Source: Siphonodentalium dalli (Eukaryota > Mollusca > Scaphopoda > Gadilida > Siphonodentaliidae). Taken from it: a stretch of DNA of 64,000 nt. The position numbers and the translations under genes are program-made. Each line of letters begins with the position of its first letter. Position 1 is the stretch's first letter. Under the pieces are notes generated by a model that saw nothing but the letters and a program-made list of their open reading frames with translations, was not told the origin of the DNA and ran no database searches. Of this stretch, positions 24,322 through 37,700 are shown in pieces. The stretch covers positions 11,177,287-11,241,286 of the forward strand of contig CP136061.1 of NCBI GenBank assembly GCA_032622095.1, written 5' to 3'.

Positions 24322-24327
24322 TTTATT
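24322..24327 (-). promoter_or_regulatory. Candidate polyadenylation signal of the FReD gene
   Basis: AATAAA on the minus strand, about 182 bases past the TGA stop of the fibrinogen-domain terminal exon. Position and spacing suit a 3' UTR end; other weaker signals cannot be excluded. Confidence 0.5.
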
Positions 24328-24508
24328 TTACGCAGTTTCGTCCACGAAAGACTGCATGCGTGTGAGTGGAAAATATTTAAATACACATGAAAAGTCTTCA
24401 AAGTCGTTTAATCGATTCAATTCTATTATAGTAGAACAAGTGCTCCAATATATGAACTATTCAGCGCCAGCTAGTTCGGCATTCTTCAATTGATTGATGA
24501 ACATACGC

Positions 24509-24750
24509 TCACTGTGGCCGTATTTTCATCTCTACCCTCTTGTATGAATAATTGTAGCCGCGCCATGCGAACCACTCGATCCCATCTGCGTAAGATGCAT
24601 GGGTTCCATTTAGATACAATCCGTTCAGATTTGAGCTGTGACATTTGTTATACCACCATCCGCCTTTGTATATCTGCGCACATCCATTTGCGTCATCATC
24701 ATCTTTTGTGTAGAACCGATATCCACCATGCCGTGCGGCCAAGGAGTCAC
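24509..24750 (-). CDS. Fibrinogen-related protein, terminal coding exon
   Basis: This exon encodes the C-terminal end of a fibrinogen C-terminal (FBG) domain, a secreted recognition fold used in invertebrate FReDs. It opens after an acceptor (TACTACTACAG, then GTGACTCC) in phase 1. It reads [15 protein letters not shown], an acidic calcium-site-like run (DDDD), [20 protein letters not shown], then [16 protein letters not shown] and ends MKIRPQ before TGA at 24509-24511. The paired Cys around the acidic site and WWY are family hallmarks. The acidic run to Cys spacing is shorter than usual. Its phase matches the donor of the 48350-48514 exon on the same strand, implying one gene with a 23.6-kb intron. 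A separate FReD gene piece is the alternative. Confidence 0.88.
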
Positions 24751-25851
24751 CTGTAGTAGTAATACATGGGTGTAGAAGAAAATGTGACAGAAATTTAGGA
24801 CTGGGACTACTGTGTGAGATTTATTGGTGTTGTTATACATCGCATTGTAGAATTGTATAAAATGTTGATTTTGTCGCTCACTATTAATCTATATAGTGTC
24901 CGATTCGTTTCCAGTTTAAACCCGTTTTAACCCGTTCTTTACTAAATTAGATTATTCCACCCAGTTATAAAAGTATACATGGGAATGGTCTATGATTCAA
25001 CCGAAGGAGTTTAAAAAATATATATAAGCAGACGACAGATAATAAAAGCACAGCATGAGTCCTATTTATTTGGGCGAAATGTTCAGATAAAAAATGGAGC
25101 CTACAGAGATAAAACAAGTAGCTCAAACCAGACAGAAAATACGTTTCTTTAAACCACTATTACCTATTATATCATTATCAGTTAAAAATCCGACATGAAA
25201 TCCCCTAATTAGTGAGATATACGCCTCCGAAAAACGCCTCGGCGGTCACGTGACACACGACGTCATAGGCAGAGAATGCAGACGTAAACACATTGGCCGA
25301 GTGCTTGGCCCACGGCTTGTTTCGAAGTTTTCATTTAGCAAATTTGTTGTTTTATTGTTATCTGTGATATGCTAGTGACGTGGGTAGCCCAAAATTGTGG
25401 GCAAAAAAAGAATCGTCTCTTCAAGTGGCCAAAGAGATCAAGCATTGTCCGACAGTGTCCACAAAACGAAAGCATTTTGAATTGTCAAGTCTATTATGCC
25501 ATTAATAATTTAGCTAAATTATCTGGCTATTTCGAGAATTATACGAAGTTCGAAGGGGTTTTCTGATCGACCGGTGACCCCCCCCCCCCGGGTTGATAAC
25601 TCGTACTCGTGGTCAAACATGGGCTACATATGTGCTCACGTCCACTTATATATACCATATATTCTTTATTACCTCCTTCTTGTGAGAGACTGTTTATAAT
25701 TATTACACCAGTATTTACAAGTTTTATGAACAATGAAGAGCAAGAGATTAACATCACAAGCATAAGGACACGTACACAAACACACGCCCTCACCCTTACA
25801 CACACATAATTGATTATAACTTTTAAAATTTCTGTATAACCAAACCAGAAT

Positions 25852-25966
25852 GCCACAAAATGTATATCCAGATAAACCGAGCATGAAACAAACGATTCTG
25901 TATTTTAAATATAATGAGGTCACACGAAACACTGGCGATACAATAGGCAACACGACGTGTCGAAAT
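25852..25966 (+). repeat. 115-bp direct repeat, copy 1
   Basis: Repeated at 26167-26281 (offset 315) with about two mismatches (CCGAGC/CCGGGC and GTGTCG/GTATCG). Landmarks are GCCACAAAATGTATATCCAG and GGCGATACAATAGGCAACAC. Confidence 0.9.
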
Positions 25967-26166
25967 AAGATATGTGCGAAATTGAATACAAAATAGAAAA
26001 TTGTTGTACTCACATCACCAGCACATTAACTGGTTCAAGTTGACGACGTTTACGCAGTACATATTTACGTTTATTTTGAACTACATATTATTAACTTGTA
26101 GTATCACCATCAACTCTATCACCATCCGAGGTTTCCACGAAGTTTCATGATGTATTGTAATTCTTT

Positions 26167-26281
26167 GCCACAAAATGTATATCCAGATAAACCGGGCATG
26201 AAACAAACGATTCTGTATTTTAAATATAATGAGGTCACACGAAACACTGGCGATACAATAGGCAACACGACGTATCGAAAT
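26167..26281 (+). repeat. 115-bp direct repeat, copy 2
   Basis: Partner of 25852-25966. The 200 bp between the copies (25967-26166) is not repeated, so this is a short spaced duplication or a target duplication around a small insertion. Confidence 0.9.
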
Positions 26282-28327
26282 GAAAATATTCCTTCCAAAA
26301 CATAGACTTTACACACTTTTCCACTATGAAGTTGTATCTGAATATTCCTACCGATATTGACTGAGATCTACTGGCGATGCAATACATTGAATACATGATA
26401 TTTTTAAAACTTGTGTTGCAATAAATTTCTCTCAACAACGCTCCCACGTGTACTGGCCTTGTAATTTGTATCACTCCACCAAATGTACCGATACCCAACA
26501 AAATGGTTTCACGTTTATGAACACTTGTGTGCTCTTGTAGTTTTATTGTTGCGCATTGGCATCTATATTGTTTTGCGTTTGTTCCGAATGCACATCGGCT
26601 GTCACTGACACTGAAGTATATACTATTTTGGACGTGGTTATCTGGCGAGTTATTTATAAACATTCGAGTGTGACATAAGATTGCCTGTCCCATTTCCATA
26701 TTTTATTGTCAAGTAGTTTAAAAAGTAGAGAAAACTTAAGAGCTTTTTCATTGTTGTATATATAGATAGATAGATAAATTTATCTGGTGCAATGTAAAAA
26801 CATATTACAAAAGGTCCTACAGTTTGAATGGACCATAAGATGCTACAGTTTAGATTGTATACATCAGTTATTGAAACAGAAAAGAAAATATCTATTTTAA
26901 CAGTGTCAAACATTAATATTAATGGTTAATTTTAGTTTGATTAATTAGATTTTGTTTAATAACATATATTGGTATTTAAAGAAATGGTCTTTGAGATGTA
27001 ATACGACTCACCCATCGCACCGAGGATAACATTGAAAAGTCTGACCCATGAATGAGCAGACTTATTTCCACAATGGTCCTCAGGTTAATAGATATTATCT
27101 ACAAAGAGCTTATAAATTTCAAAGGACCAGATATAAGAATAAATATAGTTTATAATCAACTTCAAGAGATACATTTCCTTATTAAAGTATGTGTTGAAAA
27201 TTTCTTATGAAAATAGTATTTTTGTTTTCACTAGATTATGCACACAAAAACCTTTTCCTCTATGATTAAGACGACAAAAATATTCTCAAATAAAATGTGT
27301 ACGTCCCAGTGCATGGACTTAGCCAAATTTGCAGGTGAAACAGAACTCACGTGATGAAATGCCATATTTGAGGCCATATAACAAATTAGTAGTCATATTC
27401 CCTTTTTCTGATGGCCTTTTAACTATATTATATTAACAAAAATTGTGATATTTGATGAGAAACCGGCATTCTTAAAAGTTCACATATAGGCCTATTGTCG
27501 GTATAAATAAAAGTTTGGTATATTTATTATCGGTAACCATGCAGGTTATGTGTAAAGTTATATCTGTACTACGATTCCGAGCGATCGGCTTCCCCACTCT
27601 TGTAAGAGAAGCAAATTTCATTCAAGATTCGCCATTCCCGGCCGATGAATCGTTATTGTTTTTACTTTTCACCCAGAATCATGACATTAGGCCCCTATTT
27701 GTGAAGACGTGACGAGAAGAAATATAGATAATAATCAGCAAGGAATATTTCTCTAAGTGAATGTGTCAATCAGACCACCAGAATTTGATTTATTCTATGC
27801 ATATCTGTCATCTATTAAAATATTAATAAAACTAAATCGGCAGCTGACTATCCAACGAATTTAAAGAGAGCGAGATTTTCCAAGGTGACAAATTTGCGTG
27901 AATTTCTAAATTCCTTAGTCTACGCACGAAATAAACAAATATAGTATATTAGTCAGATAACGTAATACACATCCCAAATTGGAAAGATTGCCAAAAACAT
28001 TTAAAGGCCAGAATACCAGTATATTTAGAGAATTGCGCCATGAACTAATGTAAATAACACGCCGGTTCTCACATCACGGAATAAGGCCACGTGTTTCGTG
28101 CAAAATCAAAACAAAAACATTGCGCTTTACAGTTTTCGGTCTCGGTAGTCGAGTCGGCTGCAGTAACGACTGGCAATGATTGCATTGTCATTGAGGGATG
28201 AAAGATGCATCATTTACATTGTATATTGTTTAGATTTATTAATTCGTGTCAGTTACACTTTAACAAACCATGGTCGTTTCTTAAAACTTTTATCCGAACA
28301 TTTCCAAAGGGATAACTACTAATCAAT
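26282..28327. other. Intronic, no feature seen
   Basis: AT-rich. Open frames of 60-150 codons here lack recognisable motifs, and their composition is like the surroundings. Confidence 0.4.
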
Positions 28328-28579
28328 GAGTATTTATTAATGAAATAGTTACGGTTTTCTAGTAGATCACACACGATTTAATTTTGCAATATGTAGTTAA
28401 TGGACGTGCTTTCTATACTGAATGTCACAGATTACAAAATGCTGAGATTACTTGAGTATTCATTAATGAAATAGTTACGGTTTTCTAGTAGATCACACAC
28501 GATTTAATTTTGCAATATGTAGTTAATGGACGTGCTTTCTATACTGAATGTCACAGTTTACAAAATGCTGAGATTACTT
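28328..28579 (+). repeat. Tandem duplication, 2 x 126 bp
   Basis: 28328-28453 and 28454-28579 are almost identical (differences near TATT(T/C)ATTAA and CACAG(A/T)TTACA). Landmarks are GTTACGGTTTTCTAGTAGAT and GGACGTGCTTTCTATACTGA. Confidence 0.95.
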
Positions 28580-29963
28580 TACACAAAGTGTGTATCTGCA
28601 GTGAAAATCTTGTGATTAGTATAACGACCATGATTAGATCAGAAATGATATTAGCGAGAAGTGCTCACATTTGTATTTTGTGTGTGGGTGTGTTTTTTTG
28701 AATTGCGAACATTTTGCATGTTATGCATGTAGTCAAAGAACGAAATACTAAACCAGCAGTCCAACAAAACCAGGTTTAGTTAGACCAGACCTGATATCAC
28801 GACTCCGTCCTTTTAAAACCACGGGGAATTTAATTGTTACACAGTCCACTCGATGTACGGAGCTGTATATAATGTCGACTGAGGGTGTGTCTATCGACCG
28901 AGTGTTGTCTTGAATTTTGTCTCCCAACAATTTATTCAGCTGGATGAGTGCACGAACCAGCGATTTTACTTTCATTGATGGCGTGGTCATAACCATTCTT
29001 TTTTTGTTATCCACTGTCCATTATAAAAGAACACTATAGTAAGCCATGGTGAATACACTGTGGTAATTACCGTGGTGACTGGAACAGCTTAAATAACGTA
29101 ATGTTACCATTCGTCTAGTGAATCGTCACCGTATTATACGCACACAATCATGCAGACCCACAATGTAGTTACACTAGTGATATGGGCACACCCATGTATT
29201 TCATCAAGGTATTTTATCGGGATGTGAGTATGTACGTGGTAGCTATAGTAGAATAATTATTCGAGCGTAATTTACATCGATATTAGGGTAATTTACTAGG
29301 GTAGTACCGAGGTAGGCATTAGAAGCCTTCAAATTTGAGACAACAGCTTTGATATGATATGAATGACACATGTGATTACAAATGTGTTATACTCTTCTTG
29401 ACTAGCTAACTTTTTATAGCAACTTTCTTGCCCCATTCTGCCAACAATTGTTTTTCACCGACTCACTAGCAAATTATGATTTTCTTCTCACAAAAGATGC
29501 AGAAAACACATCAGCTGCGTAATGTGCTATTGTTAAATATAGTTATCGCTAATGTCCTTGTCAAAACACTCTGGCAAAAAAAAAACCCGTAAAAATTGTA
29601 TACCAGGCTTTACTTCGGTAAAATATGATAAAGTCAGGTTTTAATAGACAATTGTGATTGCCGCATATACAACCAGAGAGGGTCGTCTTGTTCATCCGAC
29701 ATCTATTATTTCTGATAGGTTTTGTGTAGGTGTCATATTCCTCAACATCACAGAGTTGCCGACTATACTTTTATGATAATCAGTCCGAGCTGGGTGTTTT
29801 TGTTTGGGGGGAGGGGGACTAGGAATAACAGTTGACCATTCTGATTCAATTAGACAGCATGATATGTAGCTCAACATCCGAATAGCGTATGGTACTTTTT
29901 TGAGATAGGAATGAGTCGAAAATTGGTATGATTTTCTCTGGTGCATGCATATGTATTAATGGA
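28580..29963. other. Intronic, no feature seen
   Basis: No gene or repeat recognised. Confidence 0.4.
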
Positions 29964-30057
29964 ATTAACACCATTTATCTCAAGTCTCTACATAAATGTG
30001 AAGGCATTTCATTAACACCATTTATCTCAAGTCGCTACATAAATGTGAAGGCATTTC
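29964..30057 (+). repeat. Tandem duplication, 2 x 47 bp
   Basis: Unit ATTAACACCATTTATCTCAA plus 27 further bases, repeated at 30011 with one change (TCTCTAC/TCGCTAC) and the start of a third unit. Confidence 0.95.
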
Positions 30058-33000
30058 ATTAACCTTATTGTGATATAAAAGCAAGTATATTCAGCGCATA
30101 ATGAATTTATCGACAAATGTTGATGAGTGGAACGGGCAAAAAATGCAGACAAAAGGCCCAAAAAGACTTGCAAAAAGATATTGTTTTCCTCAGCAAAATT
30201 TGAGACCCACTCCCCTTATCCCATATTTGACACTTTCTAATTGTTATTTATTTATTTTTTTATTAGGAATACCATCCCAAATGTATTCCTTGTTCACTCT
30301 TGTTTCCAATCCTGTTCCACTATCTATTTTACAAGTCACTAAAATTGACTAAATATATAAGTGCCATCCTACCATACCATTTAGTCTTCCCCATTAGTAT
30401 TGATACTAATAAAAATAAATGTCGTGAAATAATTATATCCCAATCTGCTTCAATTATACCAATATATGTACTTTATTCTGTGAAACAAACTATCCAGACA
30501 CCTGTATAAACACCTAATCTGACACCAACATTATTTTGAGCGTGTTATTGTCGTACAATCCAGTGTTAAAATCAGGTGCTTCCCAGATCCATTTCCTGTG
30601 TGTGAAATAGTATTGTATGTGTGTATTGTGTAGCAATGTGATGACTACATCGGAGATCCAGAGCCGGTCAGTGTGCTAGAAACTATGGTTTGATGTCTGG
30701 AAGGGTGAGGTGGCACTACATAGGTTTAGCCCTGTGTTTACATTTTGCGCTCCTGTTTGTGTAATACGAATTTCGCTCCGACAGGGCTAATGGTTCTGTG
30801 GGGCTAAAGCCATATTATACCAATGACGTTCCATGACAATGATAACTGAGTCAGGCCATGCTTTCATTATTAATTTAAAACAATAAATTATATTGCCACT
30901 TAAAAATATAAAAGAACATGTTAGGAAACCTTATGAAATCTATATCTAATATACATCGAATCATGCATTTGTCGCCACTAAATAATATGATCATACGCAA
31001 GCGTAATAAACTGAAATAGGATATATGGATTGTCAGATGCATGTAAGTATGCATATTTATGATAACAATCAAATCCATATTAAATATTATCTTATTTCCT
31101 TTCGCACGGTATAGTCTCTACATAATCATGCAATATTGATCAACTGATGTGAATCAGTTGAAAAATAAAGCTTTGAGATACAAGTAGATCGTGTTGAGTT
31201 GTTGTGATTTTAGTTTATAAAAAAACTAATAAAACTTCCTAGGGTCCGATGATTTGATCCAGTAGAGTGCCGGAGTAGACCCGTTAGAAATTCAGTATGG
31301 GCCTACTTTCCCCTATAAATAAAAACAAATAAATTATTTTATGACGGTTATATAAATAGGAGAATGTTGCACGTCGACTGATTTGGTTTGGTCTCTTGGC
31401 AGCCGGCTACGACATTAATGCTTTAAGCCCACCGACCTACTGTGCGACATGTGTGCTCCCCAAATTCAAAACAACAGCCTCGTATTAGATAATAATTGGT
31501 GACGTCACAAAATCAGATATAGTCTACATACGACCCAAAGCGTCCGACTTTGGTTCGTTATAATACTCAATAAAACCTTTGCTCATACTGACTCATATTT
31601 GAATTGCCAATCTGCCAGGAAATCTGCCAGGGCATGAAGACCACGATATTGAGTTTTAATGAGGTAAATGAGCACCACGCATATAATAAAGGTTAATGGC
31701 ATTACTGTAATCTTATAGGGATTAAGGAAAATGCCTCCCGGCCCTTTCGAGAATCCCGGAGCTACCCCCCCCCCTGCCAAACCACTCTCTTTATTACTGT
31801 AATCTTACTATTATAAGTGGGATATAAAATATAATTAAATTTGTGTATGTAATCATGGAGTCCAGTGACTGATACCAACCCTTTTCACAGACACAATAAG
31901 GCCGACACAATATTGCTTTAGTTCCATACAATTAGCCAGTCTTGTTAACAGCTGCTGTATGCCCCACACTAACGAAATAACGCAAAAGTGTAAAGTCGTT
32001 TTTGTATTCAGTTTTATAGGCAAACATTCTTTATCAAGTGATTTAGCAAACACAAACTTGGAACCTTTGAGCATGAGAATGTCTGCTCTTATACTGGTAT
32101 TGGAACAAACCATATATAGACCGTCTACAAGGAGCTAAAGGTGTTATGTAGATAAGAGTTTGTACGAGGCTAATAGTGGACAAACAGGAGTAAATTTCAG
32201 TGTAGGAAAACAATTGCATTACCTGACATTACTCATTTTTTCCAGCCCCAGCATACCCACCCATCGCCACCTTGTGTGTGAAAAACAATCTGCAGACCCC
32301 CCTCAGAGTGGATAGTGTAAAGTGCGTAAACATACTCGGATATCGTTTGTCTCTGTGAGAACAGATGTGATTGTTGGCGTGACTGTTTAAATAGCTGTTA
32401 TAGAAGAAACATTTACGCATACAACGAGACCATAATACGCCTTACTGGTTGCATATTTTTGCCCGATATCAAGTGTTTTCAAATGTCAGTATAATTCGAT
32501 CAAAGCCGAATCGACGCTCATCACGTAATGTCTGTTTCCAATCAGTGGAGGTTATTGTTATAATCCACCCATGCATAGATGTGTGTAGGAGGAACCCGGG
32601 CGAGAATTCCTATTATACCTGAGTTGAGGAATTTTCATCCAAAACCAAAATAGCGGCCAAAATGGCGACCAGAAATTGAAAAATCACCGAAAATCACCGA
32701 TTTTCACATCAGTGTGCGTTATTATCACAACTTCACCCAGGCTTACTGTTGTGAGTTGGTAGCACTGAGGCGACGTATTGTCCTTACATCTCAACCAGCA
32801 AATAGTCCCCCAAACCAGTATGGCGCCCAAAAAGGTACACAGAAGTTGAAAAACATAATTTCCGAAAATCCAGGGAGGGGGGGGGGGGGGGGGGGGGGGG
32901 GGGTAGTAAAACAAGATATGCCGGTTTTTTTTGGCATCTGGCAACAAAATAAATTTTTACTCCCGATTTGTTTACACCCACCCCCAAAATTTCACTAAAT

Positions 33001-34990
33001 TTGGTTTAAAACCGCATAAAACTCTACTGATATCACTCATATGATTGGGAAATGATCTCATTTAGTTCAAATAACAGTTTAACATGTTTCAGAAGCTGTT
33101 TTAATTGAAAACAAATGTTTGATAAATTACTGATCATTTGTAAACCTAGGTCATTGTGCAGGAAATATACAATTCCATAATATCTAACTATTTCCTGATG
33201 TCTCAACCAGCCCATTATCTAACATATTTCATACCACTATTGTTAGTATATTGGAGCAACTTCTATTATACTAAACTAGCTGAAACAGAGCGAAACTAAA
33301 ACTCGATTCAGTGTCGGAGAGACCTGTGGCCCCATTTGTGGGAATTCGCGCACATTTTGATCTTAGATCCTAGATTTCAGTGGCGGCCCATTTGTGCGCC
33401 TCAATCATATTTTGATTGTTGAAACATTTTGATTTATATATATATATTGTTTTAATTTTTTTATTAGATTGAACTCCTTGCTCAATTTAACAAACCCAAT
33501 TTTGTTTTATTTTTGTTAATTCAAAATTTTGAAAACTAACATACGCCAAGGTACCCCGAGTCACCGCAACAAATTTGGTTGAACTTGGTCCAGGGTTGAT
33601 AGACATGCAAATAATTTACTGATTACCTTGATGCAGAGATGATAGTTATATTCTAGCCATTGATAGTCACATTAATGTTTGAGACAGTTGCTCGCGCTTT
33701 TTCCATGCATACGATGATCTGGGCTTTAGTTACATCAGAACAAGTTTACTTATTTCAGTTTTACATTTCCCGAAGCTTCTTTCCGAACGGTGTCGGGAAG
33801 CATTTTTTTCACCCCACTGTCCAATATGCAACATACCATAGCTTAATAGTATCTCCACTGAGGCCCATATGAGGTCATTAACCGTTAAAGAAGGTCTATC
33901 TCTTCCTATAACAAGTTTTATATTGATTTCTGGGAGTAAAATAATACATGTGAATCGAAGACTCCTGTCAGGAAACGCTTCTATCGATCGATTAATATTG
34001 ATTATACATGTATTTCGAATACGTTTGTCACAACTAAACGTTAATTAGACTCATTATCACTTATAACTATGGAATAAAACAATACAAAAAATAAATCTGG
34101 GATATTTGACGTTTGGGACGTTGCAATGGAAGAACTCTAATAATCTGATATCGGATGAACGGTCTGTACACGGATATATGTACCGCTTGATCATCGAATT
34201 ATAAGAAACTATGCGAAATAATAAATACGAAGTACTGAACGTGCATCTATTCCCTGACAATTCTTGAAAACTCTCCTTTTATGAACCCCAACCTTAATGC
34301 GTAACAATCACAAAATGTGGTGTTCACTCATTTGCATAATTATTGATTTTAATTTGCAATTAAAATGCGTTTAGCATAAATTGTGTTATGACTGAGATAA
34401 AACCATTCTACGTATATGTAAGGCTCCTATTGGTCATTTGTTAAATAAACAGGCTTCATTCCGCTCTCCGTCAATGGAGTCCCACACTTTGACCAGCAAA
34501 ATAATGGGACATTAACAGCAGCCCACCCAGTCTGAGTAAACTCATACCTAAATATTCATTACAACATTGAATATAAGGTCTGACGGATAACATCGCTATC
34601 TCATTTCCAAGTCCTCGGGATTCCGTAATCTGATTGATTGCGTAATTTATTTTCCGTCCAATGAAACCGTATGGGTTAATAAACAAGTGTTAGTGGGCGG
34701 AGACACCCATAATGTCACCTCTAAATATAGTAACAGAGCAGAATTTCTCCGATCGAAAGCGATGCTTGCAAATACAACAGAGACAACAATGGCTTCGAAA
34801 TTATATATTCGGATTAATTTGAAGGATGTGCTAGACCTGATAGATAGGCCTGCGCATGGTACCAACTTGGCCTCCCATAAATATAAATAGAACTCACTCA
34901 TGTCCATGTATTTGATTTACTTTATTGTACCATGGTTTGCAAATCAAATTATTTGTCGAAAAAAGTCATCTGAAAGTTAACACCGAGGAA
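30058..34990. other. Intronic, simple repeats only
   Basis: No gene is supported. At 31735-31770 there is a C-run preceded by CCCTTTCGAGAATCCCGG, which looks like a piece of an interspersed repeat. At about 32870-32903 there is a poly-G tract of roughly 30 bases; the polyproline and polyglycine frames over it are artefacts. Confidence 0.45.
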
Positions 34991-34999
34991 ATGACTTAC

Positions 35000-35140
35000 T
35001 TTTATGCTTTTAAATAGTTCTAAAGCATCATTTTTGACGACGACCTTATTTTTTGCTCTCGGATGCAGCTTTCCGGTTGATGCAGCGAGTTCATCTCCCG
35101 AAAAAGAATAGTCGCACACACGACAAATATTATCTGCTGT
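35000..35140 (-). CDS. Possible small exon with a CxxC motif
   Basis: On the minus strand a frame reads ADNICRVCDYSFSGDELAAS, then a basic stretch, and ends FKSIK immediately before GTAAGT at 34994-34999, a strong donor. Upstream, TTACAG at about 35141-35146 could be the acceptor; otherwise the frame has no ATG before an in-frame stop. The C-x2-C opening resembles the N-terminal zinc module of the 58-64 kb family. It lies inside the FReD intron on the same strand. It may be a first or second exon of another gene or transposon, or chance. Confidence 0.3.
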
Positions 35141-35159
35141 AAGTTTATGTCGCGACACA

Positions 35160-37700
35160 GGCCATTGCTATTGCGAAGCACAACAAATAACACGTGGGGA
35201 TACCTGTCAATCATCGATGTATTTTTTTTAATCCGTGACGTCATTTTGGGGAAGCTCTTCGCTGAATAGAAATGGTTTTGGCTACATAAGCTCCAGACTC
35301 TATATTTCAAATATAGAGTCGACGTTCACCCAGACTGCAGCCCACCATGCATGGGTTTACCGATCCAAAACTTGAATGTTTAGCTTTCTAAACATCGAAG
35401 ATTCTAAAATGAACTCTCCGAACTGAACTACATGTGTTTAATTGAAGTTGAAGAAATAGGGGTAGACTAACAATCCTAGTTCATAATGATTTTAAGTATA
35501 TATATATATATATAAATAATAAACGGCGGAATCAACGTGGTCATGGGATTTTGATCGCAGTCAAAATCACATGACCGCCGTATATTTCTTATACATGGAC
35601 ACATTGGTGGTCCATCATTGTCATCAACTTATGGATGACGATATCGCCATTGCCAATTCAATTCTAATCCAATTAGCATCAGTAAATTGAAAATAATAGG
35701 ATTTTAACATATATTGATCAACTAGCACGATTTTGCTGAAGAATTAATATTTAACAAATTTTCACAAATTTTATACAGAAAATGGAACGTTTATTCAAAA
35801 TAACATTTAAAAAATACCAACATTGATCTTTAAAATCAGAATGATCCTTTATTCCGAAAGTAGATGTAGTTTAGAACATTCTAGGGAATGTTATAAAGGT
35901 AAATACTATTGTTGTAGAAAATTGTCGGTTTGTATCGATATAATTTTCATGAATTATACACACATTTATTCCGAATTATTAGAATCGTTTTCATGACAAC
36001 CAAATTAACGCCCAACCATATAAACCATCTAATCAGGTAGGTCACATCAAGATCTCCAAAATGACATATCACAGTCCATTTGGTAGTGTTTGGTTCTCAA
36101 CCGGCACTGCGATTCCAAATATCACAATTGTCTCACTAAAAAACCCTAAAATTACCCAAAAATTGCGTTCCAACCACCATACGGACTCATATCGCCAATA
36201 GGAACGCACAGCTGAGTTCACAGTTCGTCCTTTTATCAATAAACCAGAATTGACTTAAAATGAAGATGAATGTTGAAAAATGAAGCTTTTCATTGTTCCA
36301 TCGATGTCATTTATTGACAATACCGTCGATATGTGACAATACTTTTGGGGGGCCGTTTCCATGACAACCGCAACGCTTTCAGATCCGATAGTAGGTCATA
36401 TCAATTAGCCTACGTTCTCAACTTTCCAAAGATACAAATTTGTCTTTAAGTATGGTGGGAATATTAAATCGAATTTGTTGGGGTATCTGCCGCTCACCTA
36501 GTAAGTATGTTGTAAACAAACACACATGGTTCTCGTCATCATGGAAACTGGTTCCCGGACAACCACGACAACTGTCCAAATTAAACGCTAAATCTCTAAA
36601 AGTACGTGCCGGTAGTGCATTGTCATCGATAGAGTTTTAATCAACCTGTCACAATGAATGAGCCGTCAGGTAAACGACCGCTCAGTGTTAAATGTAGATC
36701 TGAAATTCATGCATGCACAAAGCTCTTGTAAACTTCGGATGTGAATTTCATGGGGGGGGATTGAATTTATAGCCTAATTTTTGCGATATTAAGCAATTGT
36801 TTTAGAATTGATCATTTTGGATAATTTGGGTTACTCTGAAAAGAGCTTTTAATTTTATTTGATGCTATTGAGTTCTGAAAAGCTGATGCGTATATCGATA
36901 ACTGCTTTAAAATTCTTGTTTGGAATAATTTACCTTCACGTTAGATTTTTCATTATTCGAAGTTCTACTCGTGATGCTTTTTAAATAGCTGACCCATTCA
37001 TCTGGAGTTATTGTATCAGACAAAGTCTGATTCGGGGTTTCCCTCTTTAGGCGAACGGATATCATTCCAAAAAAGCGGGCGATTCTGTAGTCGATCCAAA
37101 ATCTATCTGCTACATGTTTATGGCAATTACTGTAAAGCTTTGGCTAAATTCTTTGCTTCTGATTTCAATGCCGGACATTCATCAGCAAACCATTTGGATA
37201 GACGGCACTGGGGGAGCTTGTCGGTATACGTCCAGTTTGATGTAGCTTGTTAATATATGATTTAGGCAGACATTAATTACGCCCCATGTCCATACAAAGA
37301 GGACACACAGAGAACTACAGGATGATTGGGTGTCAGTAATTGCAGTAATTGATTTAAACATATTTTATTGTATATCAATTATATACATGGGGATTGGGAC
37401 ACACGTTTTGTCAACTTAGTGACGTTCCTCTCCCCCACAAAAGGTGTAACATAACATTTAAACAAGATGACATTATGAAATTTGTGAATATTTAAGCAGG
37501 GAAACAGATGTGAATATTTGTACAGAGTGTGCTATGAGTGGAGTTTTATTGTGTCCAGTATTTCCCTCACGTTGGTTGTCATAAGTTGTGTCTAAAAAGA
37601 CCAGGCATTTAAATTTTAAATTGTTTTCAATGACAGGTTGTCATAATAGAGAAAAACACATGATGTTACCCAAAACGTTTGGTTGCAGTATTGTAGGACT
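35160..37700. other. Intronic, no gene supported
   Basis: Short AT-rich hairpins occur (near 35300-35325, a perfect ACTCTATATTTGAAATATAGAGT palindrome-like arm pair). No coding frame is convincing. Confidence 0.4.

Noticed and set aside
25369-25566. Possible THAP-type DNA-binding domain (VAQNCGQKKNRLFKWPK)
   Set aside because: The first Cys, the conserved Trp and the C-x2-H end of a THAP domain are absent and the frame stops after 65 codons.
26235-26699. 154-codon minus-strand open frame
   Set aside because: No recognisable motif, overlaps one copy of the 115-bp repeat, and composition matches surrounding intron.
32684-32998. Polyproline and polyglycine open frames
   Set aside because: Generated by a poly-G tract of about 30 bases.
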